Source: UBA5216 sp043743335 (GTDB lineage Bacteria > Pseudomonadota > Gammaproteobacteria > Burkholderiales > SG8-41). Taken from it: a stretch of DNA of 64,000 bases. Location of the stretch: NCBI GenBank assembly GCA_043743335.1, contig JAYTWR010000046.1:1-64000 (forward strand), given 5' to 3'. A model generated the notes under the pieces. That model made no database searches. It worked only from the letters and a program-made list of their open reading frames with translations, and was not told where the DNA came from. Position numbers and translations under genes: made by a program. Shown here piece by piece: positions 7,830 to 16,829 of the stretch (positions within the stretch are counted from its first letter, which is position 1; every line of letters begins with the position of its first letter).

Positions 7830-8597
7830 CTATATGGTTTCGGGATGGGCGGATTTCAAGCCCTGCAGGGTATCCACGGCAAAACAAAGGTCTTCCCACG
7901 CCCGCGCCTTTTCCGCCAGACTGCGCAGCAGATACGCCGGGTGATAGGTAACGATCAGCGGAATGCCGCGATACTCATGCACGGTGTTGCGTAGGCTGGC
8001 GACGCTGGCGTCACGCGCCAGCAGGTGGGTGGCCGCCACCTTGCCCAACGCCACAATGAGCTTGGGTTTGATTAAATCGATCTGCCGGTGCAAATAGGGC
8101 TCGCAAGCCAGCGCTTCGGCGGGCTCGGGGTTGCGATTGCCCGGTGGACGGCATTTCACCACATTGGCAATGTATACATTGCTGCCGCGCTTGAGCTGAA
8201 TCGCCGCCAACATGTTATCCAGTAGCTTGCCCGCCTGCCCCACAAACGGCTCGCCCTGCGCGTCTTCATCTGCGCCGGGGCCTTCACCCACAAACAGCCA
8301 GTCGGCGTTTTCGTCACCCACGCCAAACACGGTTTTGTTGCGCCGCTCGTGCAGGCCGCACTGCGTGCAATCGGCGACGCAGGCTTTGAGCTGCGGCCAA
8401 TCCATGCGCAGGATGGCAGCACGGCGATCTGCGCTGTCGTTAACCGGCAACAAAGCCGCTGGCGCAGCCGGTGTTTCAACAGCACCCGGCGCATCGCGCA
8501 AATGCCACTGTGGCGACAAGCCCATTTCCTGCAACATCAATGCGCGGCGTGCGGCGCGGTTCGATTCATCTGCGCCCTTCGTGCCATTCGTACTCAT
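7830..8597 (-). CDS. uracil-DNA glycosylase, family 4-like (Fe-S)
   Basis: This 255-residue protein contains the family 4 UDG features: CVADCTQCGL with cysteines for an iron-sulfur cluster near residue 85, the active-site-like GEGPGADEDAQGEPFVGQAG near residue 125, and the late VTYHPAYLLR motif near residue 225. It removes uracil from DNA in base-excision repair. Its start overlaps the stop of rimI (ATGA at 8594-8597), so rimI and this gene are translationally coupled. The Ala/Pro-rich N-terminal ~70 residues are typical of proteobacterial members. Confidence 0.88.
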   Translation of the reverse strand: MSTNGTKGADESNRAARRALMLQEMGLSPQWHLRDAPGAVETPAAPAALLPVNDSADRRAAILRMDWPQLKACVADCTQCGLHERRNKTVFGVGDENADWLFVGEGPGADEDAQGEPFVGQAGKLLDNMLAAIQLKRGSNVYIANVVKCRPPGNRNPEPAEALACEPYLHRQIDLIKPKLIVALGKVAATHLLARDASVASLRNTVHEYRGIPLIVTYHPAYLLRSLAEKARAWEDLCFAVDTLQGLKSAHPETI

Positions 8598-9055
8598 GGC
8601 CGGTATTCCAACACAATCGCGTCTTCGCGGCCCACGTGTGCCGGATAGTACGCACGCCGCACGCCAATTTCGCGCAAGCCCGCCTGCGCATACAGCGCAC
8701 GCGCCGCCGCATTCGACGCCCGCACTTCCAGAAACATGATGCCTATATTATTTTTCTCAATAAAATCAATTAGATACAACAACATCCCTCTACCGAGCCC
8801 ACGCCGTTGCCATGCGGCAGCCACGCTCAGGTTGAGCAAATGCGCTTCGCCCGCGGCCACCGCCAACACGGCGTAGCCCGCTATCACCCCTTGGTATTCC
8901 AGTGTCCAGCAGTGACTACCGGCGTTCAGCGAATCGGCGAAATTACCGCGTGTCCACGGACGGGTGTAAATCACGTTCTCGATGGCCATCACGGCATCAA
9001 GATCCGCGCCGCGCATTGGGCGCAATTCACACAGTGGACGTAGCTGGGCGCTCAT
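8594..9055 (-). CDS. rimI: ribosomal protein S18 alanine N-acetyltransferase
   Basis: The 153-residue GNAT protein has the acetyl-CoA loop WQRRGLGRGML near residue 80 and the RimI-characteristic FLEVRASNAAARALYAQAGL near residue 120. RimI acetylates the N-terminal alanine of ribosomal protein S18. It sits between tsaB and the UDG gene, a common proteobacterial order. IHF-like motif copy 4 is embedded in codons for LIDFIE at a position that aligns without a gap to the family, so the protein is intact although the DNA there is unusually AT-rich. Confidence 0.88.
   Translation of the reverse strand: MSAQLRPLCELRPMRGADLDAVMAIENVIYTRPWTRGNFADSLNAGSHCWTLEYQGVIAGYAVLAVAAGEAHLLNLSVAAAWQRRGLGRGMLLYLIDFIEKNNIGIMFLEVRASNAAARALYAQAGLREIGVRRAYYPAHVGREDAIVLEYRP
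8759..8776 (+). repeat. IHF-like dispersed motif, copy 4 (inside rimI)
   Basis: AATAAAATCAATTAGATA has one mismatch to WATCAANNNNTTR. It is read through as LIDFI codons of rimI on the opposite strand. Confidence 0.6.
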
Positions 9056-9070
9056 GGCTCGCGTACTCGC

Positions 9071-9742
9071 TCAACGCTCATGGGTCATCAACGCCACTTT
9101 GTCGCGCACATAATGGGGTGCAGCAAGCTCGGCGCTCATCCCTTCGCCGCGCGCGAACACCGGTGCGGCGAGTATCGCCACCTCACGCGCACTGGCGTAG
9201 AGGGTTTCCTTCACGCCACTGAGTTGCGCGCCATAGCTTGCCATAAGCGCGTCACGATACACCGCAAATCCGTTGCCACAACCCAACCAGCCATCGCCCC
9301 GCAGCGGCGGCACTGCGCCCGGCGCATAAACCCCCGGTGACTGTATCGTGTGCCACGCGCCGTCACGTTTTTCATAGGCCGCGTGATACACCTCACGCAT
9401 GCGCGCATCGACGCAACACACGACGCGCGCTGCGCCAGCAGCTTCGGCCAACGCATGCAGCGTGCCCACGCCCGTCACCGGTTTGTTCACGCCCATCGCC
9501 AGCCCTTGTGTGACACCGCAAGCCACGCGCAAACCCGTAAACGCACCCGGCCCCGCGCCATACGCAATGCCGTCCAGCGCTGCGAGGGTTTCGCCGCAGG
9601 CCTGCAGCAGATCGTGCACCTGATCGAGCAGCAGTCCCGATTGCCTTTGGCCCGCCGCAGCCTCGCGCACGTCAACGACACAGTCACGCCAAAGCGCCAC
9701 GGAACACACATCACCGGAGGTTTCCAACGCCAGAATTTTCAA
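9071..9742 (-). CDS. tsaB: tRNA threonylcarbamoyladenosine biosynthesis protein TsaB
   Basis: TsaB partners TsaD in making the universal t6A modification of tRNAs reading ANN codons. The 223-residue protein begins MKILALETSGDVCSVAL and carries the family's AYGAGPGAFTGLRVACGVTQGLA stretch (about residues 60-82). Length fits the family (about 220-235). rimI follows after 15 bp and the UDG gene after that, giving a tsaB-rimI-udg operon. The upstream intergenic region is divergent from the tartrate dehydrogenase gene. Confidence 0.9.
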   Translation of the reverse strand: MKILALETSGDVCSVALWRDCVVDVREAAAGQRQSGLLLDQVHDLLQACGETLAALDGIAYGAGPGAFTGLRVACGVTQGLAMGVNKPVTGVGTLHALAEAAGAARVVCCVDARMREVYHAAYEKRDGAWHTIQSPGVYAPGAVPPLRGDGWLGCGNGFAVYRDALMASYGAQLSGVKETLYASAREVAILAAPVFARGEGMSAELAAPHYVRDKVALMTHER

Positions 9743-9846
9743 AATAGAGAGGCCCTGTAGTCTGCTTCGATTCTAGCAAAGTACCTTACCCGTCTTACGA
9801 CTGGCAGCGCTTTCGGCTACCATCGGCTCATTTCGGCGAACAAATC

Positions 9847-10899
9847 ATGCGTGAATACAGAATTGCGGCTATCCCCGGTGATGGCATTGGAATGGAAGTC
9901 ATTGCCGCTGGCCTGCAGGTACTGGAAGTGTTGGCTGGCCGCGATCGCGGCTTCAAGCTCAATATCGAGCATTTCCCGTGGAGCAGCGCCTACTACAAGC
10001 AACACGGTTACTACATCCCCGACGGTGGCCTCGACAAACTCAAGCAGTGCGACGCGATATTTTTCGGCGCAGTGGGCGCGCCCGATGTGCCCGACCATGT
10101 TTCGCTGTGGGGACTGCGGCTACCGATCTGCCAAGGCTTTGACCAATATGCCAACGTGCGCCCGGCGCGCGTGCTACCCGGCATCACTAGCCCGCTGCGC
10201 GAAGGGCAGGATATCGATTGGGTGGTGATACGCGAAAACACCGAAGGCGAATACTCCGGCAGCGGCGGTCGCGCCCATCGTGGCCTGCCTGAAGAAGTGG
10301 CCACGGAAACGTCTATTTTCACGCGCACCGGCGTGACGCGCATACACAAATTCGCCTTTGAGCTCGCGCAACGGCGCAAGCGCAAACACCTGACGCTGGT
10401 GACCAAATCCAACGCACAACGCCACGGCATGGTGTTGTGGGATGAAATATTTTACGAAGTGAGCAAGGCCTATCCCGATGTCGAAACCCAGCGCATCCTA
10501 GTCGATGCCGTCACCACCAATATGGTGCTCAAACCGTGGTCGCTGGATACGCTGGTGGCTTCTAACTTGCACGCGGATATTTTGTCCGACCTCGCGGCCG
10601 CGCTAACCGGCAGTTTGGGCATCGGGCCTACCGCCAATTTAAATCCTGAACGGCGCTTTCCGTCGATGTTTGAGCCGATTCACGGTTCCGCCTTTGACAT
10701 CACTGGCAAAGGCATCGCCAACCCTGTGGCAACGTTCTGGACCGCCTCAATCATGCTGGACCATTTGGGCGAAAAAGAGGCCTCGTTGCGATTGATGAAA
10801 GCGGTGGAAACGGTGACCGCACGCAAACTGCTGACGCCTGATCTTGGCGGCGAAGCGACCACCGCGATTGTTACAGAAGCGGTATGTGACGCCCTGTAA
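9847..10899 (+). CDS. ttuC: tartrate dehydrogenase/decarboxylase (isopropylmalate dehydrogenase family)
   Basis: This 350-residue protein is an isocitrate/isopropylmalate-type dehydrogenase: IPGDGIGMEV near residue 10, substrate Arg residues in VIRENTEGEYSG near residue 128, and metal-binding HADILSDLAAAL near residue 240, with cofactor loop PIHGSAFDITGKGIANP near residue 278. The DIDWVVIRENTEGEYSG form and PICQGFDQYANVRP favour the TtuC tartrate/malate-type branch over LeuB. It is monocistronic here, divergent from tsaB. The exact substrate (tartrate, malate or a related 2-hydroxyacid) cannot be decided from sequence. Confidence 0.8.
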   Translation: MREYRIAAIPGDGIGMEVIAAGLQVLEVLAGRDRGFKLNIEHFPWSSAYYKQHGYYIPDGGLDKLKQCDAIFFGAVGAPDVPDHVSLWGLRLPICQGFDQYANVRPARVLPGITSPLREGQDIDWVVIRENTEGEYSGSGGRAHRGLPEEVATETSIFTRTGVTRIHKFAFELAQRRKRKHLTLVTKSNAQRHGMVLWDEIFYEVSKAYPDVETQRILVDAVTTNMVLKPWSLDTLVASNLHADILSDLAAALTGSLGIGPTANLNPERRFPSMFEPIHGSAFDITGKGIANPVATFWTASIMLDHLGEKEASLRLMKAVETVTARKLLTPDLGGEATTAIVTEAVCDAL

Positions 10900-11032
10900 T
10901 CTGCTCATCACACGGTATGCTTTTGGGCTGCTACAATGCTCGTGAACCTTAACGTGCCGTGGTTATTTGCAGGAATATCCGTCGCTGGGCCGGTGCCAGG
11001 CGGGTAACGCCGAAATTGGGAGACTTCGCGTA

Positions 11033-11347
11033 GTGAAACAGGTTTTTGGAGCAGTTGAATCCCTAATCACCATCGTGTTGGTGATTGCCGGTATCGTCGG
11101 CATCGCGTATCGGTCGGTGCGCGAAGGCGGCTGGATATCGCAGGGCTTTGATAAAGCCACCGACGCTTTCTCGCACTCTCCGCTGATCGCCTTGGGCGTG
11201 ACCGTGGCGCTGTTTTTCAGCTATCGGGCCTGGCACAACGCCACCGCCAGCGGTAAAGGCCGCGGATTTTTTGACCTGCTCATTTATGTTTTCATGGCCG
11301 CGGGCACCTACTTTATCGCCCACTACGTTGTCAAAGGCGAAGTCTAG
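11033..11347 (+). CDS. small membrane protein of unknown function
   Basis: I start this 104-residue protein at GTG 11033 because GGGAG lies about ten bases upstream and the longer frame from 10967 encodes an unlikely Arg/Gly-rich leader. Three hydrophobic segments are visible: SLITIVLVIAGIVGIAY, SPLIALGVTVALFFSY and DLLIYVFMAAGTYFIAHYV, consistent with a three-pass inner-membrane protein. A short amphipathic stretch with GKGRG lies between the last two. I do not recognise the family. It follows the tartrate dehydrogenase by 133 bp and converges on the AtuA-like gene. Confidence 0.65.
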   Translation: MKQVFGAVESLITIVLVIAGIVGIAYRSVREGGWISQGFDKATDAFSHSPLIALGVTVALFFSYRAWHNATASGKGRGFFDLLIYVFMAAGTYFIAHYVVKGEV

Positions 11348-11349
11348 CG

Positions 11350-12750
11350 TTAGAGCTGCTCGACGCTCACGGGAAACAAGCCCGGCAAGTCGTCCGTCTC
11401 CATCACGTGATAAGCGCTAAACCGGTAAGCTGGGCCAGTAACCACCTCTGGCGGCGTAAACGGAAACGCGAGATTTCCCCCCGTTGAAATACGCCCCGGA
11501 AAGCCGTGGTGCAGCGTAAATTGCTTGAACACGGTTGCCACTGCTTTGGCGGCATCGGCGGTCTCGGCAATAATTTCCACCATCACAAACACTTCACGCG
11601 GCAGTTCACGCGGCGGACCGCCCCAGTTGAACACGCCGTCGATGCCATAGACGCGGTGGTAGACGTCGAATTTTTCTTTTACCGTTTTGGCCGTCAGCTC
11701 GCGCACGGTTTTTTCTACGGCGGGCAGTATCTCCTTCATCGCCGCAATGGCGCGCGGGTCGGCGCAACCGGCCAGCATCAACGCGCGTTCGCCAACCTTG
11801 GCGGCACCCTCAATCTTCACCGTAAATTGTGTGGCCGGTTCCCAACGCGCGCCGGAGACGCGGCAGCGATGTGCATCGATCTGCTCATAGTGCGCGTTGT
11901 CCACATGCAGCGTGCCTTCGGGTTCATACACGCGATACGGGTCGCCTTGTTCATACAAACTGTGCGCCGCCACCGACATCGGCGAGGCGTTGCGTATGGG
12001 ATTCATGCTGTCCACGGTAAAGCTGTCACCTTCCAGCGTGCCCAACAACGCATCACGCCCGCCCGGCGTGGTGCATAGCGATGCACACTCAACGATCTTC
12101 GCCATGTGCATGGCCGGCCCCAGCGGATAACCCAGCATGCCGGGTATGGCCGCATACACTGCCGTGTCACAGGCGCGCCCGGCGATCACCACATCCGCGC
12201 CCGCATCCAACGCGCGCTGAAACGCCTCGATGCCCATTTGCCCAACAATATGTGTTGAAGCATCCACATCCGCTTCGGTTAACGCTGCAATTGCGCCCAA
12301 TGGCGTCACCTTGCGCGCGCGTATGGCTTGCTTGATCGCATCACGCGGCATATCGCCGCGTATCGACGCTAACTTGAAGTGTAAGCCTTCATCACGTGCA
12401 ATATCGCGCGCCATGCCCAGCACCTTATCCAGATGCGGCGCAGCACCCGCGCAACCCGCCGTGCCGATCAACAACGGCACATTGATCGCCCGTGCGCCCT
12501 TAATCAACAGGGCAAGATCACCGATGGTCTGCGCATCACTGGTCGCAATATTGCCGCTGCCCAAGTAGTAAGGCCCCGGATCAATCGAGCCCATGTCTGC
12601 GCCGATAAAATGCGGCTGCCGTTTCAGCCCCTCGTTAAACGCCGCCTCGGGCACGCCATACCCCAATTGTCCAGAGGCCGACAGCACTTTCAGCGGTGCC
12701 AGGCCGTTAGCGGTTTTAACCTCGGCACGCAGTTTGTCGATGGCTTTCAT
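11350..12750 (-). CDS. AtuA-like acyclic terpene utilisation family protein (DUF1446)
   Basis: The 466-residue protein matches the DUF1446/AtuA family: SASGQLGYGVPEAAFNEG near residue 25, FIGADMGSIDPGPYYLGSG near residue 48, GTAGCAGAAPHLD near residue 97 and AGRACDTAVYAAIP near residue 192. AtuA is linked genetically to citronellol/geraniol catabolism in Pseudomonas, but related proteins occur in many catabolic operons and the reaction is unknown. The upstream DUF4387 gene overlaps by four bases (ATGA), the usual pairing. Members with this partner probably act on acyl substrates rather than terpenes specifically. Confidence 0.8.
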   Translation of the reverse strand: MKAIDKLRAEVKTANGLAPLKVLSASGQLGYGVPEAAFNEGLKRQPHFIGADMGSIDPGPYYLGSGNIATSDAQTIGDLALLIKGARAINVPLLIGTAGCAGAAPHLDKVLGMARDIARDEGLHFKLASIRGDMPRDAIKQAIRARKVTPLGAIAALTEADVDASTHIVGQMGIEAFQRALDAGADVVIAGRACDTAVYAAIPGMLGYPLGPAMHMAKIVECASLCTTPGGRDALLGTLEGDSFTVDSMNPIRNASPMSVAAHSLYEQGDPYRVYEPEGTLHVDNAHYEQIDAHRCRVSGARWEPATQFTVKIEGAAKVGERALMLAGCADPRAIAAMKEILPAVEKTVRELTAKTVKEKFDVYHRVYGIDGVFNWGGPPRELPREVFVMVEIIAETADAAKAVATVFKQFTLHHGFPGRISTGGNLAFPFTPPEVVTGPAYRFSAYHVMETDDLPGLFPVSVEQL

Positions 12751-13049
12751 ACTTCGATCTCCAACAACGGCCCATGTTGCTGCGCGCCATACACATCGCG
12801 ATCACCGGGGTTACCCGCGACTATCGTGCGATCCATGGCAATCTTGATTGCCATCGCAGGCGGATACGGAATGAACTGCACCTGGGACGGCTTCAAGCCA
12901 TACAACGGCGCAATCGCCGCCGGTTGCAGCGACGGCGCATTCAGCGCACGCTGATAGCCCGCTTCGTCGTTAAACAAAATATCCAGCGTGAGCGTTGTCG
13001 GCCCCGCGTTTTTGCTGCGAATAACTTTGGCGATGTCGATTAGCTTCAT
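12747..13049 (-). CDS. DUF4387 protein
   Basis: This 100-residue protein begins MKLIDIAKVIRSKNAGPTTLTLDILF, the typical opening of DUF4387, and continues with IPYPPAMAIKIAMDR and a terminal GDRDVYGAQQHGP. DUF4387 proteins are nearly always encoded beside a DUF1446/AtuA-like protein, and here the stop overlaps the partner's start. No catalytic residue is evident, so it may be a small subunit. IHF-like motif copy 5 lies just upstream of the start. Confidence 0.8.
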   Translation of the reverse strand: MKLIDIAKVIRSKNAGPTTLTLDILFNDEAGYQRALNAPSLQPAAIAPLYGLKPSQVQFIPYPPAMAIKIAMDRTIVAGNPGDRDVYGAQQHGPLLEIEV

Positions 13050-13067
13050 ATTATTAAATGATATTCA

Positions 13068-13085
13068 TAAGTAATTGATTTTAAA
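13068..13085 (-). repeat. IHF-like dispersed motif, copy 5
   Basis: On the minus strand it reads TTTAAAATCAATTACTTA, identical to copy 3 over 18 bp. It lies 19 bp upstream of the DUF4387 start. Confidence 0.75.
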
Positions 13086-13127
13086 CAATAACATTGTACA
13101 TCCGGATAACACTTTAGTGTCACGCTG

Positions 13128-14653
13128 CTATTGTGCAGCAAACGTAAGCGTCACGTCGCCCTTAATTTTCTCCAGCAGCAGCGTTTGCGTGCCGGGCGTC
13201 GATGCACTACCCACACTGGCAGCACTGGTTTGCACGTCGGCGGACACCAGCCGCCAAGCGCCAGGCAACTGCAAACTCAAACCGGCAAGTGCGATAACGA
13301 GCTATTGGCTGTGACCGACGAGCTGAATTGATACCCTGTCGCCTGCAACGCCTGCGGCAATTGACTGGGGTTTTGCAAGTGGCCTGGCCTGAAACTGGGC
13401 ACGTCGCCCGCGCCCAGCGCAGCCTGCAACAAGTAGCGGCTCACGCGCAATTCACCCAACACCGTCGCATGATCGGTACGGGTTGCGTCTCGCACAAAGG
13501 GCGCATAAGCGGGGTAACTTTCCTTGCCGTCGCCCATCGATAACTTGCTGAATTGCCTTGAATGCGCCACCGAATGGCTGGCAACTTCCATGCCCATCGT
13601 TTGCAACTGCTTCAACTTGGCCACGTTTTCAGGATGGAAAAACACGTCGTCGTTCCAGTCGCGCACGTACTTGGTCTGAACGAAATAGGTGGCGGCGATG
13701 CCCTGTGACTGCTGAAACGCCGCATAGTGCAAAGCGTTCTCCACCGAGCGCGTGTAGTCAATATCATGCGTGAGCAGGATGCTGAGCTTTTTGCCTTGCG
13801 GCGTTGTTCCCAGCACCACCGCATCCGGCTCGCCTGCGAGGTAGATGGCACGCAGCAACAAAAACAGCATGTCCGCACCCGGTGCAAACGTGTTCACGTA
13901 TTGCTGCACGACGCCTTCCGCCCGATTGGCTTGCCCCAGCCCCGCATAGGCGCCTATATCGATACCCAATGCGTAAGCGCGTCCCGCGCCAACATCCGTG
14001 CGCGTGATGGCCGCGGTGCCGTCGTCGAACTGCGCCAACACCACGCCGCGCGGATTGCGGTACGCGTAAGTCCCTATGGGCTGTTGCGCGCTGCCAATGA
14101 CCAGCTTGCGGTCTTCGAGAGACAACAGATCCGCACGCAATGGGGCATTCGCCGACAGCGTGAGGCTGGTGTGCGCAGCACTGGCAACCGCCTCCTCAAA
14201 CGCAAACAAGTGCCGCATGCCGCCGCCCAGCACCTGGCTGCCGATCAAGGTGCCGCCTTGTTTGACAAAATCACGCAGCGCATCAAAACCCTCGGCAGGC
14301 AACACCTTGCCCGACAGTACGGGATATACCATCACCACTTGATGACGCACTGCTTCGCGATAATCCGTGGTGACGGTCAATGGGACGCCGAACGACTTCA
14401 ACCCGTGTACCAAGCCCAGCCAGGCGGAGTTAGCATCTGTCAACAAAATCGCCATGCGGCTGGTGGCGCCCCCGCCATACAGCTTGGGCGAAGTCGGCGT
14501 CTGCAACTCACCCGACGCAGGCATAACCGTTACATCCTGCGGCCCTTGCAGCTCCTTAAAGACCGGCGGATCGCGCCGTCCGATGGCGTACCACAGCCCT
14601 GCGGCTATGACCAACAGCAGCAGCCACTTGAAAACTGTTTTGAAAGAAGTCAC
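13128..14653 (-). pseudogene. polysaccharide deacetylase-family protein, frameshifted and probably internally deleted
   Basis: The 458-residue frame starts with a membrane anchor (FKWLLLLVIAAGLWYAIG), has an alpha/beta domain and then the deacetylase signature ILLTHDIDYTRS near residue 292 and MEVASHSVAHSR near residue 355. It breaks at SLSHLPV with a stop at 13277. The adjacent frame resumes coding with GLSLQLPGAWRLVSADVQ and ends LLLEKIKGDVTLTFAAQ with TAG at 13128-13130. That second piece looks like a normal C-terminus of the same class of protein. A NodB-type domain needs more residues after the break, so I infer a deletion with frame change rather than a simple sequencing slip. Confidence 0.6.
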
Positions 14654-14692
14654 TGCCTTGGAAACGGCCGCGCAGCCAACGTTTAATATTAC

Positions 14693-15883
14693 CTAACCAT
14701 TTGTTTTTATTGCGAAAATATTATTTCGCACCATGGCATCAATAGCCGCTGCGGTATAGCCCAGACTGAGCAATATCTCACGCGTATGCTCGCCCGCCTG
14801 CGGAATATCCAGCCGCGTGCCGAAACGCTCGCCGCCCATTTCTATCGGCAGACTCGGCACTTTGGATTGAATCCCGTTGAGCAACGTCACCGGCGTCAAG
14901 CCGCCTGCATTCAAATGCGGATCGTCGAACAAATCCTCGGGCCTAGCAATCGGCGCAAACGGCAAGCCCAGTTCATCGCACTTGGCCATCAATGCCAGCT
15001 TGCTCATTTTGCTGAACAGATCGACAACGATGGGCAGTATGCGCGGGCGCGCCACTACACGCTGCGGATTGGTTTTTAATGCGGGATCACTGAGCAGCGC
15101 CTGCAAGCCGAACGCGTCGCAAAACACCTTCCATTGGCTGTCACTCACCACGCCCACAAACACCCATTCCCCGTCGCTGGTTTTGAAATTATCGTAGAGC
15201 GCCCACGCGCGAATGCGGTCGGGCATGGGCGTCACCGGCTTGCCGGTGGCGTGGCCTTCAAGCATGTGCTGGCCCATCAGGAAAGCACAGCTTTCATAGA
15301 GCGCACTTTGCACGAACTGGCCTTGGCCGGTGCCTTTGCGCTGATGCAGTGCGCCGAGTACGGCGATCACCGCAAACATGCCGCCCATAACGTCGATCAC
15401 CGATGCGCCCGCGCGTAAGGGGCCATGACGCCCGCCGGTCATGTAAGCCAAGCCGCCCATCATTTGCACCACTTCGTCGAGCCCCGTACGATGATCGTAC
15501 GGGCCGCGCAGAAAGCCTTTCAATGAACAGTAAATCAGTTCGGGTTTGAGTTTACGCAGCGCCGCTTGACCAAAGCCCAATTTATCCATGGCACCGGGGC
15601 GGAAATTCTCAGTGACCACATCCGCGCTGGCGATCAGCTTAAGCACCGCTTCGTGGCCCGCCGCTGATTTGAGATCGACGGCAAAACTTTTCTTGTTGCG
15701 GTTATACGTGGGAAAAAACCCCGCACCCGACGCCGTGAGCTTGCGTGTGTGATCGCCGTCGAGAGGCTCAACTTTGATGACTTCCGCGCCCATGTCGGCC
15801 AAGATCAACCCACACGCTGGCCCCATCACCACGTGACAAAATTCAACGACTCGGATGCCTGCCAACGGAAGTGCTTGGGTCAT
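14693..15883 (-). CDS. CaiB/BaiF family CoA transferase (class III)
   Basis: The 396-residue protein has the family III layout: GIRVVEFCHVVMGPACGLILADMGAEVIKVE at the N-terminus (only partly quoted by others as GxxVVEF...GP), NRNKKS near residue 65, and the catalytic Asp in TGLDEVVQMMGG near residue 135. These enzymes move CoA between carboxylic acids. With the cupin, VOC and Bug-receptor genes just upstream on the same strand, it probably belongs to an organic-acid degradation operon. The substrate is unknown. The 3' end is AT-rich and contains a decayed IHF-like motif at about 14694. Confidence 0.85.
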   Translation of the reverse strand: MTQALPLAGIRVVEFCHVVMGPACGLILADMGAEVIKVEPLDGDHTRKLTASGAGFFPTYNRNKKSFAVDLKSAAGHEAVLKLIASADVVTENFRPGAMDKLGFGQAALRKLKPELIYCSLKGFLRGPYDHRTGLDEVVQMMGGLAYMTGGRHGPLRAGASVIDVMGGMFAVIAVLGALHQRKGTGQGQFVQSALYESCAFLMGQHMLEGHATGKPVTPMPDRIRAWALYDNFKTSDGEWVFVGVVSDSQWKVFCDAFGLQALLSDPALKTNPQRVVARPRILPIVVDLFSKMSKLALMAKCDELGLPFAPIARPEDLFDDPHLNAGGLTPVTLLNGIQSKVPSLPIEMGGERFGTRLDIPQAGEHTREILLSLGYTAAAIDAMVRNNIFAIKTNG

Positions 15884-15901
15884 GAGTTATCTTTAAAATC
15901 G

Positions 15902-15919
15902 TTTAAAATCAATTAGTTA
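15902..15919 (+). repeat. IHF-like dispersed motif, copy 6
   Basis: TTTAAAATCAATTAGTTA, the consensus form, lies 19 bp upstream of the CoA-transferase start. A partial duplicate TTTAAAATC precedes it at about 15892. Confidence 0.8.
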
Positions 15920-15939
15920 CATGAAACCCGTTCTCGGGA

Positions 15940-16281
15940 TCATGGCACACGCACGGTAATCGACACGTATTCCAACTCGTTTTGCGTGCGGTTTTCCAGC
16001 ACATGCGTCACGCCATGGCTCATCACCAACACACCGCCGGCGGTGTAATCCAGCGTTTTACCGTCGCGCGTTTCGGTTAGTGTGCCGCGCAGCATAACGA
16101 TGATTTCCGGCCGTCCCTGATGATGATGTGCAGCGTAGCCGCCGCCGGGTGCCACCCGCGTGCGGCTGGCGCGCAGCACATGGCCGTCGAGCTGGCCGAT
16201 CTCGTGCAACAAATCAATCGCGGTGAGCCTCTCGGTCGAAAACCCGATGGGTTTCGCCTCGGCATTCGGCGACGCGCTCAC
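15940..16281 (-). CDS. cupin-domain protein
   Basis: This 113-residue protein is a single cupin barrel: GGGYAAHHHQGRPEIIVMLRG supplies the first metal-binding histidines and glutamate, and VMSHGVTHVLENRTQNELEYVSI supplies the second. Small cupins include isomerases, dioxygenases and binding proteins, so the reaction cannot be set. Its start overlaps the end of the VOC gene, and the CoA-transferase gene follows after 56 bp. Confidence 0.75.
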   Translation of the reverse strand: MSASPNAEAKPIGFSTERLTAIDLLHEIGQLDGHVLRASRTRVAPGGGYAAHHHQGRPEIIVMLRGTLTETRDGKTLDYTAGGVLVMSHGVTHVLENRTQNELEYVSITVRVP

Positions 16282-16808
16282 GCTTGCCCCAAAACGCGGG
16301 CAAGTTCCGCTTCGCGCGCGTCTTTTAATTTGAACGTCGGATCAGCGCGCACCTTTTGTTCGGTCTGCGCGTAAATTTCAGCGTCTGACAACGAAAAATC
16401 CATCGGGTCGCCGTGCGGCTGCGCCACATGCCAGGGCGTGTCGAGATAAATTTCCACCTGATTGCCTTCGGGGTCGGGAAAATACACCGACCACGCGTTG
16501 CCGTGGCTGACTTGCCGCAGCTTGACCCCGTGTGCCGTCGCCTTGGCCGCAACCTCACGCAAATCTTTCAACTCGTCCACTTTGAACGACAGTTGATTGA
16601 TGGTGCTGGCGGCGGCCTTGTCGCGCCCCTGCACAATCACAAACTGGTGATGCTGCGTCGGATTTGACGACATAAAAATAATCGGCACCTTGGTGCTGGT
16701 CGATATGCCGCGATCGGTGACAGTCAAGCCGAGCACGTCTACGTAAAAACGGATCATGTTTTCAGTGTCGGTGGCATAGATGCCGACATGGGCGAGTTGC
16801 GGTTTCAT
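16278..16808 (-). CDS. VOC-superfamily (glyoxalase/extradiol dioxygenase-like) protein
   Basis: The 176-residue protein opens with LAHVGIYATDTENMIRFYVDVLGLTVTD, a vicinal-oxygen-chelate fold start with the metal His, and has FPDPEGNQVEIYLDTPWHV with the metal Glu near residue 130. VOC proteins include extradiol ring-cleavage dioxygenases and glyoxalases. The context of a CoA transferase and cupin points to aromatic or aliphatic acid degradation. It is coupled to the downstream cupin gene by a four-base overlap. Confidence 0.8.
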   Translation of the reverse strand: MKPQLAHVGIYATDTENMIRFYVDVLGLTVTDRGISTSTKVPIIFMSSNPTQHHQFVIVQGRDKAAASTINQLSFKVDELKDLREVAAKATAHGVKLRQVSHGNAWSVYFPDPEGNQVEIYLDTPWHVAQPHGDPMDFSLSDAEIYAQTEQKVRADPTFKLKDAREAELARVLGQA

Positions 16809-16829
16809 GGCGATCTCCTTGTTAGTACT

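Noticed and set aside
14693..14712. A further copy of the IHF-like motif at the CoA-transferase end
   Set aside because: The minus strand has AAACAAATGGTTA, one base from consensus and diverged in the flank; listed only as decayed.
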